Counted from the stretch's first letter, positions 1 through 7,200 are shown. The stretch is DNA of 12,015 bases from UBA8522 sp049287565 (GCA_049287565.1 JBAQGA010000207.1:1-12015); one strand, 5' to 3'. Numbers and translations: made by a program. Notes: generated from the sequence alone by a model not told the origin.

Positions 1-25
1 GCGGGGGAGGATGGGGGAGAGGAGG
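1..25. repeat. G-rich dispersed repeat, copy 1
   Basis: Positions 3-25 match 11973-11995 at the other end of the window at 20 of 23 positions (GGGGGAGGAT followed by a GGAGAGG-type tract). The first part could be one arm of a hairpin whose other arm lies outside the window, as in the 11960-11980 copy. It is likely part of a dispersed intergenic repeat family; no coding role is visible. Confidence 0.45.
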
Positions 26-76
26 AATGAGCAAAGTACCCGATTTGAGTCGTCTGTCTTATTGAATTTTAAAGCG

Positions 77-125
77 TCATCAATCGAGTGATGATAGTTT
101 GACAAAAGTTAACATTTAAGTTAAC
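77..125 (+). promoter_or_regulatory. Candidate operator/promoter region of the toxin-antitoxin pair
   Basis: Two inverted repeats of identical geometry lie just upstream of the toxin: TCATCA-N6-TGATGA (77-94) and GTTAAC-N6-GTTAAC (108-125). Each has 6-bp arms and a 6-bp gap, and their centres are 31 bp apart, about three helical turns. A TTGACA hexamer (99-104) lies between them, but the -10 that would pair with it (TAACCT, 122-127) is poor and would place the transcript start inside the toxin gene, so the promoter is unresolved. XRE-type antitoxins usually repress their own operon through such palindromes. That these are the operators is inferred. Confidence 0.4.
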
Positions 126-129
126 CTTC

Positions 130-498
130 ATGAAGGAAAGAAAAGTTGCCTTTTATAGGTCCGCTAACGGCAAGTGTCCGGTTGAATGTTTTCTTGACGC
201 ATTGCCGGGTAAAGTTACTCAAAAAATCGCTTGGGTGCTCAGATTATTGGAAGAGTTAGAATTTGTGCCGGCCTCCTACTTCAATAAGCTGCCTGGGACG
301 GATGAAATCTGGGAATGCCGGATCAACTTTGCTTCCGGAGCTTATCGGATTCTCTGTTTCTTCGGGAGCGAGTCTTCTATTGTGTTAACTCATGGTTTTA
401 TCAAGAAGACGGAAAAGACGCCCAGAAATGAGATTCATAGAGCTGCAGCTTATAAAAGGGACTACTTAAAGAGGAAAGCCAACCATGAGCGATCTTAA
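130..498 (+). CDS. RelE/HigB-like toxin, phage-derived Gp49-like family
   Basis: A 122-residue protein with the layout of Gp49-like/HigB toxins. It has an N-terminal strand followed by a conserved-looking stretch of the type YRSANGKCPVECFLDALP, a helix with KIAWVLRLLEEL (about residues 36-48), and a central strand pair where W-E-C-R-I-N (about 61-66) and G-AYRILCF (about 70-77) match the W-E-L-R/YRILY signature of the family. It ends with a basic FIKKTEKTP segment (about 90-98). Relatives are mRNA interferases that cleave translated mRNA on the ribosome. The gene precedes and overlaps the antitoxin gene, the toxin-first order typical of higBA-like modules. No good ribosome-binding site precedes the ATG, which may keep toxin expression low. 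Base composition is visibly more AT-rich than in the efflux and nrd genes, consistent with acquisition. The family call is firm; activity is inferred. Confidence 0.87.
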   Translation: MKERKVAFYRSANGKCPVECFLDALPGKVTQKIAWVLRLLEELEFVPASYFNKLPGTDEIWECRINFASGAYRILCFFGSESSIVLTHGFIKKTEKTPRNEIHRAAAYKRDYLKRKANHERS

Positions 499-760
499 GA
501 CATATATCAGGAAAAGAAAGAAGATCGACCGTGCCTTCGCGGCCGGGCTCGAGGAAGGATATCAGAAGTTCAAGATCGGAGCCGTTCTAAAAGAGGCCCG
601 GAAGGCGGCCGGGCTGACCCAGGAAGAACTTGCGCGCCGCATTAAGAGCAAAAAAACCGCTGTCTCTAGAATCGAAAATCACTCCCGCGATATCAGGCTT
701 TCCACGTTGGAGAAGGTCGCATCAGCGTTGGGCAAACGCCTCCAGATCAAGATACTGTAG
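485..760 (+). CDS. XRE-family antitoxin (HigA-like)
   Basis: A 91-residue protein. A basic N-terminal helix (residues about 1-30, rich in Lys/Arg) precedes a Cro/C1-type helix-turn-helix at about 33-87. The HTH is recognisable from LKEARKAAGLTQEELARRI, then a recognition helix with KTAVSRIE, then LSTLEKVASALGK. The ATG lies within the last codons of the toxin (14-bp overlap), with GAGGAAA (471-477) as a plausible ribosome-binding site, so the pair should be translated together. In this family the antitoxin neutralises the toxin by direct binding and represses the operon; the two inverted repeats at 77-125 are candidate binding sites. The partner gene makes the antitoxin reading much more likely than a stand-alone regulator. 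Confidence 0.87.
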   Translation: MSDLKTYIRKRKKIDRAFAAGLEEGYQKFKIGAVLKEARKAAGLTQEELARRIKSKKTAVSRIENHSRDIRLSTLEKVASALGKRLQIKIL

Positions 761-795
761 CAAGCAACTCGTAATTCTTCTTCCTCTTCACGACG

Positions 796-817
796 CTCTT
801 CCATCAAAGGGCGAGGG
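796..817. repeat. CTCTCCC-ATCAA-GGGAGAG hairpin family, degenerate copy
   Basis: CTCTTCC-ATCAAA-GGGCGAG (796-815) is a near-palindrome with one mismatch and one wobble pair, extended by GG. It shares the ATCAAA loop and GGG(C/A)GAGGG right arm with copies at 7061-7083, 8068-8091 and 8146-8167. It lies between the antitoxin and efflux genes. It has no T-run, so it does not look like a standard intrinsic terminator. Confidence 0.5.
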
Positions 818-827
818 AGGAGGAGCA

Positions 828-850
828 GAATTAAGGTGTCAACTTAATTA
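828..850. repeat. GAATTAAG...CTTAATTA palindrome, shortened member of the GAATTATGG repeat group
   Basis: AATTAAG (829-835) and CTTAATT (843-849) are perfect 7-bp inverted arms around a GTGTCAA loop. The flanking GAATTAAG and the GTGTC core recall the repeats at 6616-6691 and 11444-11470, which carry GAATTA, GACAC/GTGTC and TTAATTC. It overlaps the stop codon of the RND transporter (TAA on the minus strand at 848-850), so insertion or slippage here may have set the gene's end. Membership in the group is an inference from a short match. Confidence 0.4.
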
Positions 851-3800
851 GGGGCCGGGGGCGACTTCGGGTGCCGCCTTGCTCTCCGCGCCGCCCTTCT
901 CTTCTTCCTCGACCGGCCTGCGCCGGCGCTTGAACACCCGGTCCGCAATGACGTAAAAAGAAGGCACCACCACCAAACTCAATATCGTCGACAGCACCAG
1001 CCCTCCGATGACCGCGATGGCCATCGGCGCCCTGATCTCCGCTCCCGGTCCCAGCCCCAGCGCCGGCGGGATGGCGGCCATCATCGTGGCCGTCGCCGTC
1101 ATCAATATCGGCCGCAGTCTGATCGGTCCCGCCCGCTTCATCGATTCCCGCGCATCGAACCCCTTGTTCCTGTATGCATTCGCATAATCCACCAGGATGA
1201 TCGAATTCTTCTTGACGATCCCCATAAGGAGCAGCAGCCCGATCATGCTGAAGATGTTGAGGCTCTGCCTGGCCACGAGCAGCGCGAAGGCCGCCCCGGC
1301 GATCGACAGCGGCAGGATCGTGATGACCGTCAGCGGGTCTTTATACGAATTGAACTGCGACGCCAAAATCATATAGGCGATCGCTATCCCCAGGAACAGC
1401 GCGAACACCAGGCTACTCATCGACTCCTTGAAGGCGACACTCGCCCCGCCGAGCACGATCCTGTTCCCGACCGGCAGCCCGCTTCCCAAACTCTCCACGT
1501 ACCGCAGCGCCTCGTTCTGGCTTTTCCCCGGCGCCACGTTCGCATAAATAGAGATCGCCCGTTCCCTGTCCCGCCGCGTAATCGCCTGGAGCACCGGCCG
1601 CTCCTCATAGTTGACGAGCGAACTCAGCGGCACCAGCTCTCCCGACTGGGTCCGCACTTTCAGCCGGGCGATATCCTCCGGCCGTGACCGCTGCTCGGCC
1701 AGAAGCTTCAGCCGCACGTCGATCCGCCTTCCTCCCGTGCTGTATTTCCCGACGCGCACTCCGCCCACCAGCGCGTTCAGCGTCGTGGCCAAGTCGTCGA
1801 TCGATATCCCGAGATCCGCGGCCACCGCCCTGTCCGGCTCCACCTGGAGCTCGGGCATTCCGAGCTGATAGTCCGTGTCCAGGTCGACGACCATGCCGCT
1901 CTCCGCCAGCCGCCCCATCACGTCCTGGCTGACCTCGACCAGCTGGTCCCAGTCGCTGCCTCTCACGCTGAACTCGACCGGAAATCCTCTTTGCGCCGTG
2001 AACCCCGCCTGCGACATGTCCTGGATGACGGCCCTGATCCCGGGGATCGAATTGAGCTCCCTCCTCAGCACACCCTGGAACTCCGTCTGGGTCAACTTGC
2101 GTTCCCCGGGCGGGCACAGCGAGACGAACATGCTACCCTGGTTGACGCCGCTCCCGCCCCCACCGCCGACGAAGCTAAAAAGCTGGACGACCTCGGGGTA
2201 GGCCCTGACTATGGCTTCCACTTTCTGCATCAGCATGTCGGTCTCGCCGATGTCCGAGCCCACGGCCGTCTGGAAGCGCACCCGAAGGCGGCTCTGGTCC
2301 TGGCTGGGGACAAACTCTCCGGGGAGCATCTGCATCACCATAAGCGCCGCCCCGAACAAAACCAGCGCCCCGACCAGTATCAACACCGGTCTCTTCAGCG
2401 ACCTCCCCAGGACCGTAGCGTACGTCTTCTCCAGCCACCGGAAGCTATTGTCGACGACCATACCCATCCGGCTCCGCCCCTCCCGGGTCGTCTTCAAGAA
2501 CTGCGAGCACCTTGCCGGCGCCAGCGTCACCGCCTCCACGTACGAAAGCAGCACCGCCAGGCACAGGGTGATCCCGAACTGGAGGAAATACCGCCCGATG
2601 ATCCCCTTCATGAAGATGACCGGGATGAAGATCGCCACCACGGCCAGCGTCGCCGCCAGCGCCGCAAAAGCGATCTCGTGGGTCCCGTCCAAGGCCGCCC
2701 TGACCAGTCCCTTGCCGCCCTCCCGGTGACGGAAAATATTCTCCATGACCATGATGGCGTCGTCGACCACGATGCCCACGGCCAACGCCATCCCCAGCAG
2801 CGTGAAGGTGTTAAAAGTGAACCCCAGGAAATAGATGATGGCCATCGTCCCCATCAGGGACATCGGTATGGCCAGAATCACGTTCAAGGTACTGCTCAGA
2901 GATCCCAAGAACATCCAGCATACGAGCGCCGTCAATATAACCGACAGCAGGAGCTCGAACTGGATCTCCCGCACCGACTCCTCGATGAACTTGGTCGAGT
3001 CCATGGTGACCCGGAGGGCCATGCCCTCGGGCAGTGTATTCTGGAACTCCTCGATCGCCTGCCGCGCCCTCCTCGCCACAGCCACGGCGTTGGCCCCGCG
3101 CTGCTTCTTCAACCCGACGCCCTGTCCCTGGACGCCGTCGATGCGCGCTATCCGCCGGATGTCCTCGAAACCGTCCTCGACTAACGCGACATCGCTTATA
3201 TAAATAGGACTGCCGCTGACCTCCCTGACCACGATCCTCCGCAGCGTTTCGAGATCGATGGCTTCCCCCAGCACCCTCACGTTCATCTCGCGCCCGTACG
3301 TCTCCAGCCTCCCGGCCGGAAGCTCGACGTGTTCTCTCTGGAGCGCCGCGATGACGTCCCTCACCGTCAGCCCCTTCTCGTCGAGCTTGGTGGCATCCAG
3401 CCAAACGCGCACATTCCGGTCCTGGGCGCCCATCATCGTGATCTCGCCGATGCCCGGGATCGTCTGGAGCTTCTCTTTCAGGCTGTACTGAACATAATCG
3501 CTCAGCACCCGGGCCGGGAACGGCCCGGACAGCGAGATGAACATGATGGGCTGGTCCTCGGGATTGCTCTTGGAGATGACCGGCGGGTCGATGTCCCGCG
3601 GAAGCCTCCTCTGCGCCTGGGAGACCTTGGCCTGGACGTCCTGCAGGGCGAAATCCACGTCCCGCGAGATATCGAGCTCCAGAGTGATGTAAGCCGATCC
3701 CTGCCGGCAGACCGAGGTGAGACTCTTCATCCCCTCGACCTGGACCAGGGCCTCCTCCAGGATCTCGATGATGTCGTTCTCGATGACCTCGGGGGCGGCG

Positions 3801-3958
3801 CCCTCCCAGGTCACCGAGACCGTGATGTTGGGGAAGTCGACGTCGGGGAACTGGCTGATGCCGATCCGCGAGGCGGCGACCACGCCGAAGATGACGGTGG
3901 CAGCCATCAGCATCCAGGCCAGGACGGGCTTTCTAACGCAAGTTTCTGTGAGGTTCAC
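848..3958 (-). CDS. RND-family multidrug efflux transporter, inner-membrane pump subunit (AcrB/MexB-like)
   Basis: A 1036-residue protein, the usual length of HAE1-type RND pumps. These are trimeric proton antiporters that pass lipophilic compounds through an adaptor to an outer-membrane channel. TM1 is at about residues 13-30, followed by the first large periplasmic (porter) domain with the ISQFPDVDFPNI and GIGEITMMG signatures. A bundle of membrane helices follows at about 335-490, including the TM4 motif VGIVVDDAIMVMEN. Asp399 and Asp400 there correspond to the AcrB proton-relay pair. A second periplasmic domain follows, then a second helix bundle with GIVKKNSIILVDYAN, where Lys917 precedes Asn as the relay Lys does in AcrB. 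Translation starts at GTG (3956-3958) with GAGGAG 7 nt upstream (3966-3971), overlapping the adaptor gene by 26 bp. The charged C-terminal tail is not conserved. Substrates cannot be predicted from sequence alone. Confidence 0.96.
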   Translation of the reverse strand: MNLTETCVRKPVLAWMLMAATVIFGVVAASRIGISQFPDVDFPNITVSVTWEGAAPEVIENDIIEILEEALVQVEGMKSLTSVCRQGSAYITLELDISRDVDFALQDVQAKVSQAQRRLPRDIDPPVISKSNPEDQPIMFISLSGPFPARVLSDYVQYSLKEKLQTIPGIGEITMMGAQDRNVRVWLDATKLDEKGLTVRDVIAALQREHVELPAGRLETYGREMNVRVLGEAIDLETLRRIVVREVSGSPIYISDVALVEDGFEDIRRIARIDGVQGQGVGLKKQRGANAVAVARRARQAIEEFQNTLPEGMALRVTMDSTKFIEESVREIQFELLLSVILTALVCWMFLGSLSSTLNVILAIPMSLMGTMAIIYFLGFTFNTFTLLGMALAVGIVVDDAIMVMENIFRHREGGKGLVRAALDGTHEIAFAALAATLAVVAIFIPVIFMKGIIGRYFLQFGITLCLAVLLSYVEAVTLAPARCSQFLKTTREGRSRMGMVVDNSFRWLEKTYATVLGRSLKRPVLILVGALVLFGAALMVMQMLPGEFVPSQDQSRLRVRFQTAVGSDIGETDMLMQKVEAIVRAYPEVVQLFSFVGGGGGSGVNQGSMFVSLCPPGERKLTQTEFQGVLRRELNSIPGIRAVIQDMSQAGFTAQRGFPVEFSVRGSDWDQLVEVSQDVMGRLAESGMVVDLDTDYQLGMPELQVEPDRAVAADLGISIDDLATTLNALVGGVRVGKYSTGGRRIDVRLKLLAEQRSRPEDIARLKVRTQSGELVPLSSLVNYEERPVLQAITRRDRERAISIYANVAPGKSQNEALRYVESLGSGLPVGNRIVLGGASVAFKESMSSLVFALFLGIAIAYMILASQFNSYKDPLTVITILPLSIAGAAFALLVARQSLNIFSMIGLLLLMGIVKKNSIILVDYANAYRNKGFDARESMKRAGPIRLRPILMTATATMMAAIPPALGLGPGAEIRAPMAIAVIGGLVLSTILSLVVVPSFYVIADRVFKRRRRPVEEEEKGGAESKAAPEVAPGP

Positions 3959-5111
3959 GGCTCGGCTCCTCTTCCGGCCCGATTATCCGCACCGGGACAC
4001 CGTCCCGAAGCGCTTCCGCCCCCCGCACCACCAGCACTTCTCCCGCGCTCAGCCCCGAGGTTACCTCGACGAGCCCCTCTGCCGTCCTCATCCCCAGAGT
4101 CAGCACGCGCTCCACCGCGGCGCCGTTCTCGACCACATACGCCAGGAACCCGCGCTCGCTGGGCCTCACCGCCGTCTGCGGCACGACCGGCGCTTCCCTC
4201 GCTCCGCTCACCGGCACCGAGACCTCGGCGAAAGAGCCCGGCCTCAATATTTCCTCGCCGCTCTCCTTGATCTCGGCTGTGATATCGACCATCCGCGAGC
4301 TCTCGTCGGCCGACTCGGCCACGTGGACGATCTTCGAAGTAAATTCCCGGTCCACCTCCCGCACCCGGAAGTTGGCCGCCTTTCCGACCTCGATCCGGGC
4401 GGCGTCCCTATCCGGCACCTTGAACCGCAGCAGCAGCGGGTCGCGCCGGACCAGCGTCGCCAGGACCGTCCCTACCTGGACATATTGCCCCGTCTGCACG
4501 GTCCGTGTCTGGATGATGCCGTTGAATGGCGCCCGCACATAGGCGTCCCGCAAATTGAGCTTGGCCTGGTCGAGCGCCGCCTTGGTCTGAGCCACCTCGC
4601 TCGCCGCCACCAGCACCTTGGTCTTCCAGGTCTCTATCTCTTCCCCGGGGATGAGCCCGGGCGTTTCGCCGACCACGGTCTGGCGGCGCTTCAGCCCGGC
4701 CTCGGCGTCGGCCTTGCTCGCCAGCGCTTTTTCGTATGCGGCCTGGGCCGCCTCGACCGCCAGCTTGTATCTCTCCGGCTCGATCTCGACCAGCACTCGG
4801 CCCACCTCGGCGAAATTGCCCTCGGCGAAAAGCACCCGGTCCACAACCCCGGCGACCCTGGCCGTCACCTGGACCTTCTCGAAAGCCTCAATCGATCCCA
4901 CGGCGTTGACCGTGTAGACGAGCGATCGGACCCTGACCTCCTCGACCTCCACGGGATAGGCGATCCGCGTCTTGTCCCCGGGACCGCCCGCTTTTCCGGG
5001 AGGAGCGCCGGCGGCTTCCCCGCCGCCTCTCTTGCAGCCGGTCGAACTAAAGCCCAACGCCACCACACCCACGACCACGACAACCCATAAACTCGTCTTC
5101 TTGATCTTCAC
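3933..5111 (-). CDS. RND efflux periplasmic adaptor subunit (membrane fusion protein, HlyD/AcrA family)
   Basis: A 392-residue adaptor linking the RND pump to the outer-membrane channel. The N-terminus has a basic start, a hydrophobic run (about 8-20) and a possible lipobox SSTGC at Cys26, so it is probably a lipoprotein, though position -3 is Ser rather than the usual Leu. The lipoyl/barrel-sandwich half-motif with ARVAGVVDRVLFAEGNFAEVG is at about 84-104. A helical hairpin of Ala/Glu/Lys-rich heptads follows (about 110-190), then the return half-motif with YVRAPFNGIIQTRTVQTGQYV, a beta-barrel and the membrane-proximal domain. The GTG start overlaps the channel gene's TGA (GTGA), with AAAGGAG (5120-5126) 8 nt upstream, indicating translational coupling. 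The order channel-adaptor-pump in one operon supports a complete export system. Confidence 0.94.
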   Translation of the reverse strand: MKIKKTSLWVVVVVGVVALGFSSTGCKRGGGEAAGAPPGKAGGPGDKTRIAYPVEVEEVRVRSLVYTVNAVGSIEAFEKVQVTARVAGVVDRVLFAEGNFAEVGRVLVEIEPERYKLAVEAAQAAYEKALASKADAEAGLKRRQTVVGETPGLIPGEEIETWKTKVLVAASEVAQTKAALDQAKLNLRDAYVRAPFNGIIQTRTVQTGQYVQVGTVLATLVRRDPLLLRFKVPDRDAARIEVGKAANFRVREVDREFTSKIVHVAESADESSRMVDITAEIKESGEEILRPGSFAEVSVPVSGAREAPVVPQTAVRPSERGFLAYVVENGAAVERVLTLGMRTAEGLVEVTSGLSAGEVLVVRGAEALRDGVPVRIIGPEEEPSREPHRNLR

Positions 5112-6415
5112 AGTTTCGGCTCCTTTCCGAAGGGGTCCAGCCCCAAGGCGGCCTCGAAATTTAGGTAAGAGATGGCCAGCCCATAGCGCTCCCGGACCAG
5201 CGTGACCTCGGCCTCGAACATCCGGACGTTGGCGTCGGCCACCTCGAGCGCCGAGGCCAGCCCCTGGCGGTAGAGCTCGGCGATCTCGGTGGCGTTCCTC
5301 CGGGCCACGTTGTGGGCGACGACCGCCTGTTTGAGGGCGGCCCGCTGGTTCTCGAGCGAGACCTGGGCCTCCTTCACCTGGAGCTCGACCAGTCTCATGC
5401 CGGCCTGGACGTCGAGGTCGGCGAGCTTGGCTAGCGCCTTCATCTCTCCATACTCGGCGCCCCTCGCGAAGCCATCAAAAAGCGCCCAGGTCAGGGTCGC
5501 TCCGACATTCCAGTTGGTGGGCCTCCCGGTCAACCCCGACTCGTTCGTGTAGCGGTACTGGCCGGTCAGGGACAGCGCCGGGAACCATTTCAAGGTCGGA
5601 CTGATCACCAGCGCATGCTGAGAATCGGCCAGCCGGCGCAGCGAATTGAGGTCGAGCCTGCGGGTCTGGGCCTGGTCGATCATCCGGTCTGCCCACAGGG
5701 CGACCTCGTCGGCCGCCTTGAGCAGGAATTCCGGAACCTCGAGCTTTCTCTCCAGTATATCCGGGTCATCTAACAGATAGCCCAACTGCAGATAAGTCGT
5801 CTGCACCTGCCCTTTGACCTGAGTGACGCCCATCTCGGCGGTGGCGAACTCGAGCTCGGCCCGGGTGACGTCGTTGACCCCGACGAGGCCGCCCTTGTAA
5901 CGCGCCCGAGCGGCATCGAGCGCCTGCTTGGCGTATTCGTAGCGGTGCTCGGAGGCGACCAACACCTGGCCCACCCCCAGGGTCGCAAGATAAGCGTTGC
6001 TCACTTCAAAGGCTAACTGCCGCTTGGCCTCGGCCGAGGCGAACATCTGGGCGGCCCGCTCGGAACGGGCGCTCCGGAAGCCGGGGATGCTTTGGGAATC
6101 GAACAGGATCATGTTGAGGTTGATAACGCCGGAGAGGGCGTTATAGCGCTGGACGGCGATCTGCGTCCCCTGGAAATCCCTGACCACCTGGAACGGCCGC
6201 CGCGTATACACGCCGGTGGCGCTGATCTGAGGTAGGAAGTAAGCCCGAGCCCGGGAGACCCGCGCGTCGGAGGCGGCATAGCTCTGGTCGGCCGCCAGGG
6301 ACCGCTCGTTTCTCTCGAGGGCCCTCCGGATGGCGGCGTCCAGGGTGAGGACGTTCTCCTGGGCCCACAAGAGGGGGGAGGCGAGTAGGAGTATCAGCAG
6401 GAATCTTATCTTCAT
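5108..6415 (-). CDS. TolC-family outer-membrane efflux channel
   Basis: A 435-residue protein of the outer-membrane efflux protein (OEP) family. A clear signal peptide (basic start, LLILLLASPLL core, LWA-QE cleavage after about residue 18) is followed by LTLDAAIRRALERN, the typical first helix of the family. Two internally similar halves of long coiled-coil helices follow. Landmarks are SRARAYFLPQISATGVYTR (about 53-71) and the matching LKWFPALSLTGQYRYTNE in the second half, then NVGATLTWALFDGF, a strand that leads into the second coiled coil. It forms the trimeric exit duct for the adaptor and pump encoded immediately downstream. It is the first gene of the operon. AGGAG (6428-6432) precedes the ATG at a rather long 12-nt spacing, so the start is probable rather than certain. 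Confidence 0.94.
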   Translation of the reverse strand: MKIRFLLILLLASPLLWAQENVLTLDAAIRRALERNERSLAADQSYAASDARVSRARAYFLPQISATGVYTRRPFQVVRDFQGTQIAVQRYNALSGVINLNMILFDSQSIPGFRSARSERAAQMFASAEAKRQLAFEVSNAYLATLGVGQVLVASEHRYEYAKQALDAARARYKGGLVGVNDVTRAELEFATAEMGVTQVKGQVQTTYLQLGYLLDDPDILERKLEVPEFLLKAADEVALWADRMIDQAQTRRLDLNSLRRLADSQHALVISPTLKWFPALSLTGQYRYTNESGLTGRPTNWNVGATLTWALFDGFARGAEYGEMKALAKLADLDVQAGMRLVELQVKEAQVSLENQRAALKQAVVAHNVARRNATEIAELYRQGLASALEVADANVRMFEAEVTLVRERYGLAISYLNFEAALGLDPFGKEPKL

Positions 6416-6456
6416 GGCCGGAAGCTTCTCCTGTCAGAAGTCTCTAAAATAGGCAT

Positions 6457-6503
6457 AGTATACCACTTGAGCTTTTAGACGGAAGAGACCGGGGGATTCT
6501 TCC
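6457..6503 (-). promoter_or_regulatory. Promoter of the efflux operon with an overlapping inverted repeat
   Basis: On the minus strand, TGG-TATACT (6457-6465) is a strong extended -10 element about 42 bp upstream of the channel ATG. No good -35 lies at 17 bp (6480-6485), as is common for extended -10 promoters. A 6-bp inverted repeat, GGAAGA (6481-6486) and TCTTCC (6498-6503), covers the -35 position and could bind a local regulator. No regulator gene is adjacent. The promoter is read from consensus; the operator is speculative. Confidence 0.5.
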
Positions 6504-6615
6504 AAAATAAAAAGATGCGAAGAAACCCGCTTTATAACGAATAGTGAAATAACGAGAGGGTCGTAACGACTGGGAAGGATGAGAGGGGGCCATTTTGCAT
6601 TACATAGGTGCTCCT

Positions 6616-6691
6616 GAATTATGGTGACGCTTAACTTAATTCAGAACTCATGATCATATGCGCCGAGTTAAGTTTAGTGTCACCATGATTC
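6616..6691. repeat. Long imperfect palindrome, GAATTATGGTGAC family (REP/MITE-like)
   Basis: Two 24-nt arms (6616-6639 and 6668-6691) are inverted copies matching at 21 of 24 positions, around a 28-nt loop that itself contains TGATCA. The left arm plus three bases (27 nt, 6616-6642) aligns without gaps to 11444-11470 at 21 of 27 positions, so this is a dispersed repeat. I recall similar AATTATGG(G/T)GACAC-TTAATTC motifs around IS200-like Y1 transposases (RAYT/REP type) in other genomes, but no transposase is encoded here. It may be a non-autonomous element and could fold as a long RNA hairpin on either strand. Confidence 0.7.
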
Positions 6692-6698
6692 TTGTTAT

Positions 6699-7022
6699 AT
6701 GCTTTATAATTACCCGCTGCTGACCTATGCGGTCCGGGGCCGCGAATATTTGCGAAAAGCGCTCGGGATGCGGCCCGTGGACGAGGACCTCAACGTCAAC
6801 GCGACCTACGTTTTTCTCGTCCACTGGGACAGGCTGGGCGCGGCGGAGAAGGATTTCATCGAGGAGCGCCTGCTGCGGGATTTGTCAGCGAGCGATAATT
6901 TCTTTCCCCGGGTGCTGGCTCTCTGGCTGGCTGAATTCAAGGGCGTCGAGAAGCTTAAAGATATCTTGGCTGAAAATAACGAGGCCTGGGCGAAAACCGC
7001 CCGCTTCTTTCCGGCCGATTGA
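6699..7022 (+). CDS. Hypothetical protein, probable 3' remnant of a larger gene
   Basis: A 107-residue reading frame of predicted alpha-helical character: a Tyr-rich start, REYLRKALGMRPVDEDLN, then WDRLGAAEKDFIEERLL and LALWLAEFKGVEKLKDIL. The R-E-Y-x-x-K-A-L-x-x-x-P-x-D spacing resembles a tetratricopeptide-type helix pair, as found at the C-termini of some polysaccharide-polymerase or TPR proteins, but I do not recognise a family. From about 6720 on it has the GC-rich third positions of real genes here, so it was probably coding. Against an intact gene: no ribosome-binding site precedes the ATG, and that ATG lies only 7 bp beyond a 76-bp repeat (6616-6691). The likeliest reading is that the 5' part was lost when the repeat arrived. 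The true start, if any, is unknown. Confidence 0.45.
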   Translation: MLYNYPLLTYAVRGREYLRKALGMRPVDEDLNVNATYVFLVHWDRLGAAEKDFIEERLLRDLSASDNFFPRVLALWLAEFKGVEKLKDILAENNEAWAKTARFFPAD

Positions 7023-7045
7023 GACCGGGAAGGCCCCATTTTTTT
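7013..7045 (+). terminator. Weak possible terminator after the remnant ORF
   Basis: GGCC (7013-7016) can pair with GGCC (7032-7035), and a run of seven T follows at 7039-7045 after CCCCA. The stem is only 4 bp with a long loop, so this is suggestive at best. Confidence 0.22.
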
Positions 7046-7060
7046 CACCCTCTCCCACCA

Positions 7061-7083
7061 CTCTCTCCCATCAAGGGAGAGGG
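7061..7083. repeat. CTCTCCC-ATCAA-GGGAGAG hairpin repeat
   Basis: A perfect 7-bp stem (7063-7069 with 7075-7081) around the loop ATCAA, extendable by two more pairs including one wobble. It is preceded by a partial direct copy, CCCTCTCCC (7048-7056). The same hairpin recurs at 8068-8091 and, degenerate, at 796-817 and 8146-8167. Like the 8146-8167 copy, it is followed by GATATTAT, so the repeated unit may extend past the hairpin. Confidence 0.6.
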
Positions 7084-7170
7084 ATATTATTGGACCTTCC
7101 CCATTTATTCCCCATTTAGATTCCCGCCTTCTTCTTAATCCCGCCTTATTTCCGATCCCTCCGCATTTTA

Positions 7171-7200
7171 TTGACATCGCCGCGCGGCCGGCGATATATT
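7171..7200 (+). promoter_or_regulatory. Strong sigma-70-type promoter for the small membrane protein
   Basis: A perfect TTGACA (7171-7176), an 18-bp GC-rich spacer and TATATT (7195-7200). The expected start is near 7206-7208, giving a leader of about 80 nt. The spacer (CGCCGCGCGGCCGGCG) is partly self-complementary. In the leader, GGTGAG-type bases (7210-7215) can pair with CCTCGC (7251-7256, one G-U pair) around an inner CCCG-GAG-CGGG hairpin (7231-7241), so the leader may be structured. Confidence 0.65.

Noticed and set aside
630..851. A 73-codon plus-strand frame overlapping the antitoxin
   Set aside because: It is out of frame with the clear helix-turn-helix gene and continues into repeat sequence; no ribosome-binding site or domain.
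1991..3184. A 397-codon plus-strand frame opposite the RND pump
   Set aside because: The translation is rich in Arg, His, Pro and Gln without domain character, and the minus-strand RND gene has all its family motifs across the same span.
3717..5090. A 457-codon plus-strand frame across the pump/adaptor junction
   Set aside because: It crosses two well-supported minus-strand genes, has no ribosome-binding site and no recognisable domain; it is a shadow of codon bias.
6416..6615. RNA gene in the region upstream of the efflux operon
   Set aside because: No tRNA-like cloverleaf, rRNA segment or known riboswitch core is visible; only the minus-strand promoter, a short inverted repeat and otherwise featureless sequence.
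6806..7177. A 123-codon minus-strand frame over the remnant ORF and hairpin repeat
   Set aside because: It reads through a dispersed hairpin and intergenic sequence, is Ser/Arg/Lys-rich without domain signs, and opposes the frame with better coding character.
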